Below, piece after piece: positions 62,930 to 64,000 of a stretch of DNA of 64,000 nt. The translations under genes were made by a program, and so were the position numbers. This DNA is from Gavia stellata (Eukaryota; Chordata; Aves; Gaviiformes; Gaviidae): positions 123,976,668 through 124,040,667 of the forward strand of contig NC_082594.1 in NCBI RefSeq assembly GCF_030936135.1, in the 5' to 3' direction. Numbering within the stretch: the first letter of the stretch is position 1; each line of letters starts with the position of its first letter. The notes under the pieces were generated by a model, which was not told the origin of the DNA, searched no databases, and worked only from the letters and a program-made list of their open reading frames with translations.

Positions 62930-64000
62930 AATGGATCTGACAGCCTGAGAGGGGTGAGGCTGTTGCAGCTCCATTTCCCCAGGTCCATCCGGTAGCAAGG
63001 CTGAAGATGTAGTCCCAATAGGTAGAGCACACAGAGCACGCACATATGCCACATATCTGTGTGGCCAGCTTTGTGTATAACACAGACACGTGGCACTCGT
63101 ATGAACACAGGCAGCACCAACAGCCTCATCCTGCTCGCCTCTCTGGCTGAGCAGGATGGAGGCCCACTAGTGAGAAAATACATATATATATTTATATACA
63201 CGCGCGCGCACACACACACACGGTGGATCCCTCTGTCAGCTGGGCTCAGACACTCAGTCTGCCCAGTTGCTGGCTCTGGATCCCAGTCTCCCCAGTTGCT
63301 GGCACCTGGACATACAAGCCACCGAGGCCACTGCCAGTTGCTGGTACAGACCATCATGTGCACGCAGGCACACGGCTGGCCAGGACTCCCCTGGTCCCGG
63401 TCCCCATAGCTGACACCCCTGTGCTCTCATCCTTAGAGATACACAGACAGTCTCACAGGCAGAGCCGTCCCTTAGGGACCTGCTCACCCCCTTGGCTCCC
63501 AGAGCACTTCACCTGTTCACCTAGTTTGGCTTGATCTTCACTAGCAATTACATGCTCACTTGCACATGCGCACTCACTCCAGTTGCTGCACTCAGACCCC
63601 CGTACACATGCATCGAATACAGAGTCCCTCACCCAGGAGAGAGTTAGAAGGGAATTTAATAAAATGATGGGACAGACTGCGCTGGTCAATGCACAGGGCA
63701 TGGACCAGACAAGCGTACTGACCAGAAAAGTATTTAGATGCGCCTGGTCCTTTTTATGCCCTTAGCTGTCTGTTTTCCCACACTTGTTCCTCCCCAAATC
63801 ACCTAAATGCCTCCCTTTGCCTGCCTTTGGTTCTCCCCTTAAACATCCCATAGTAAGTCCTCTGCAATCCCAAAATGCTCTTCCCCTGCATCCCACCATG
63901 TGTGCCGTACACCTCAGCAGCAACCCCCCCTCAGTCCAAAAGGTGCTCTGGCATTGACTCGTCTTGATGGGTTTCGGGTCTGGACCTTGGGGCTGAGGCT
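62930..64000 (-). mobile_element. LTR-type endogenous retrovirus fossil (ERVL/ERVK-like), runs off window
   Basis: GC-richer, CpG-containing block unlike the surrounding intron, antisense to SENP7. Read on the minus strand it has a TATA-like CATAAAAAGG (about 63748-63757) followed about 100 nt later by ATTAAA (about 63655-63660) and a GT-rich stretch, the order of LTR promoter, R region and poly(A) signal. Several CCAGCAACTGG motifs lie further on. I see no coding region that I can assign to the family. Borders are not resolved and the family is a guess from general resemblance. It is noncoding here and looks like an old fossil copy. Confidence 0.45.
63178..63222 (+). repeat. TA / CG / CA compound microsatellite
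   Basis: Alternating purine-pyrimidine run changing from TA to CG to CA dinucleotides, inside the LTR-like block. It could adopt Z-DNA; this is inferred from composition only. Confidence 0.85.

Noticed and set aside
63178-63222. CRISPR-like or satellite array
   Set aside because: A simple dinucleotide microsatellite; no spaced direct repeats.
62764-63534. Long frames on both strands at the right edge
   Set aside because: They fall in the LTR-like block and its CA microsatellite and match no SENP7 protease sequence.

Overview
The window is vertebrate nuclear DNA, most probably from a bird. The evidence is compact intergenic spacing, CpG-island promoters, GT-AG introns, truncated CR1 retroposon 3' ends as the recognisable LINE type, and an avian-looking LTR at the right edge. 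I see no bacterial, plasmid or organelle sequence.

The locus matches human 3q12.3 read from ZBTB11 towards SENP7. From left to right: the last three coding exons and long 3'UTR of ZBTB11 (+); PCNP complete in five coding exons (-); TRMT10C as one coding exon with a spliced leader (-); TXNL4B complete in three coding exons (+); a FAM172B/ARB2B-type gene with almost all of its coding sequence in one exon (-); and SENP7 from its first exon through 12 coding exons (+). SENP7 leaves the window before its protease domain. All the exon junctions I derived keep the reading frame: PCNP comes to 178 aa and TXNL4B to 149 aa, the same lengths as I recall for the human proteins.

Three CpG islands organise transcription. 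One (about 20.56-21.73 kb) is the PCNP promoter. One (about 25.85-26.85 kb) is shared head-to-head by TRMT10C and TXNL4B and carries a perfect NRF1-type palindrome. One (about 33.59-34.96 kb) lies between FAM172B and SENP7. ZBTB11/PCNP and TXNL4B/FAM172B are convergent pairs.

The genes do not form one pathway. ZBTB11 is a nuclear zinc-finger regulator, PCNP a small nuclear PEST protein, TRMT10C a mitochondrial tRNA methyltransferase and RNase P subunit, TXNL4B a Dim-family splicing factor, FAM172B an Arb2-fold protein, and SENP7 a SUMO-chain protease that binds HP1.

No new multi-gene system is apparent. The points most worth a second look are: the two nearly identical 198-nt SENP7 exons, each with an HP1-binding PxVxL motif; the Gly in place of the expected nucleophile Ser in FAM172B, with its intron-poor structure; TXNL4B lying here rather than in the human 16q22 context; a poly(A) hexamer overlapping the FAM172B stop codon; a short hAT-type inverted-repeat element in a SENP7 intron; and an LTR fossil antisense in SENP7. 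I cite human proteins from memory; no database search was run.
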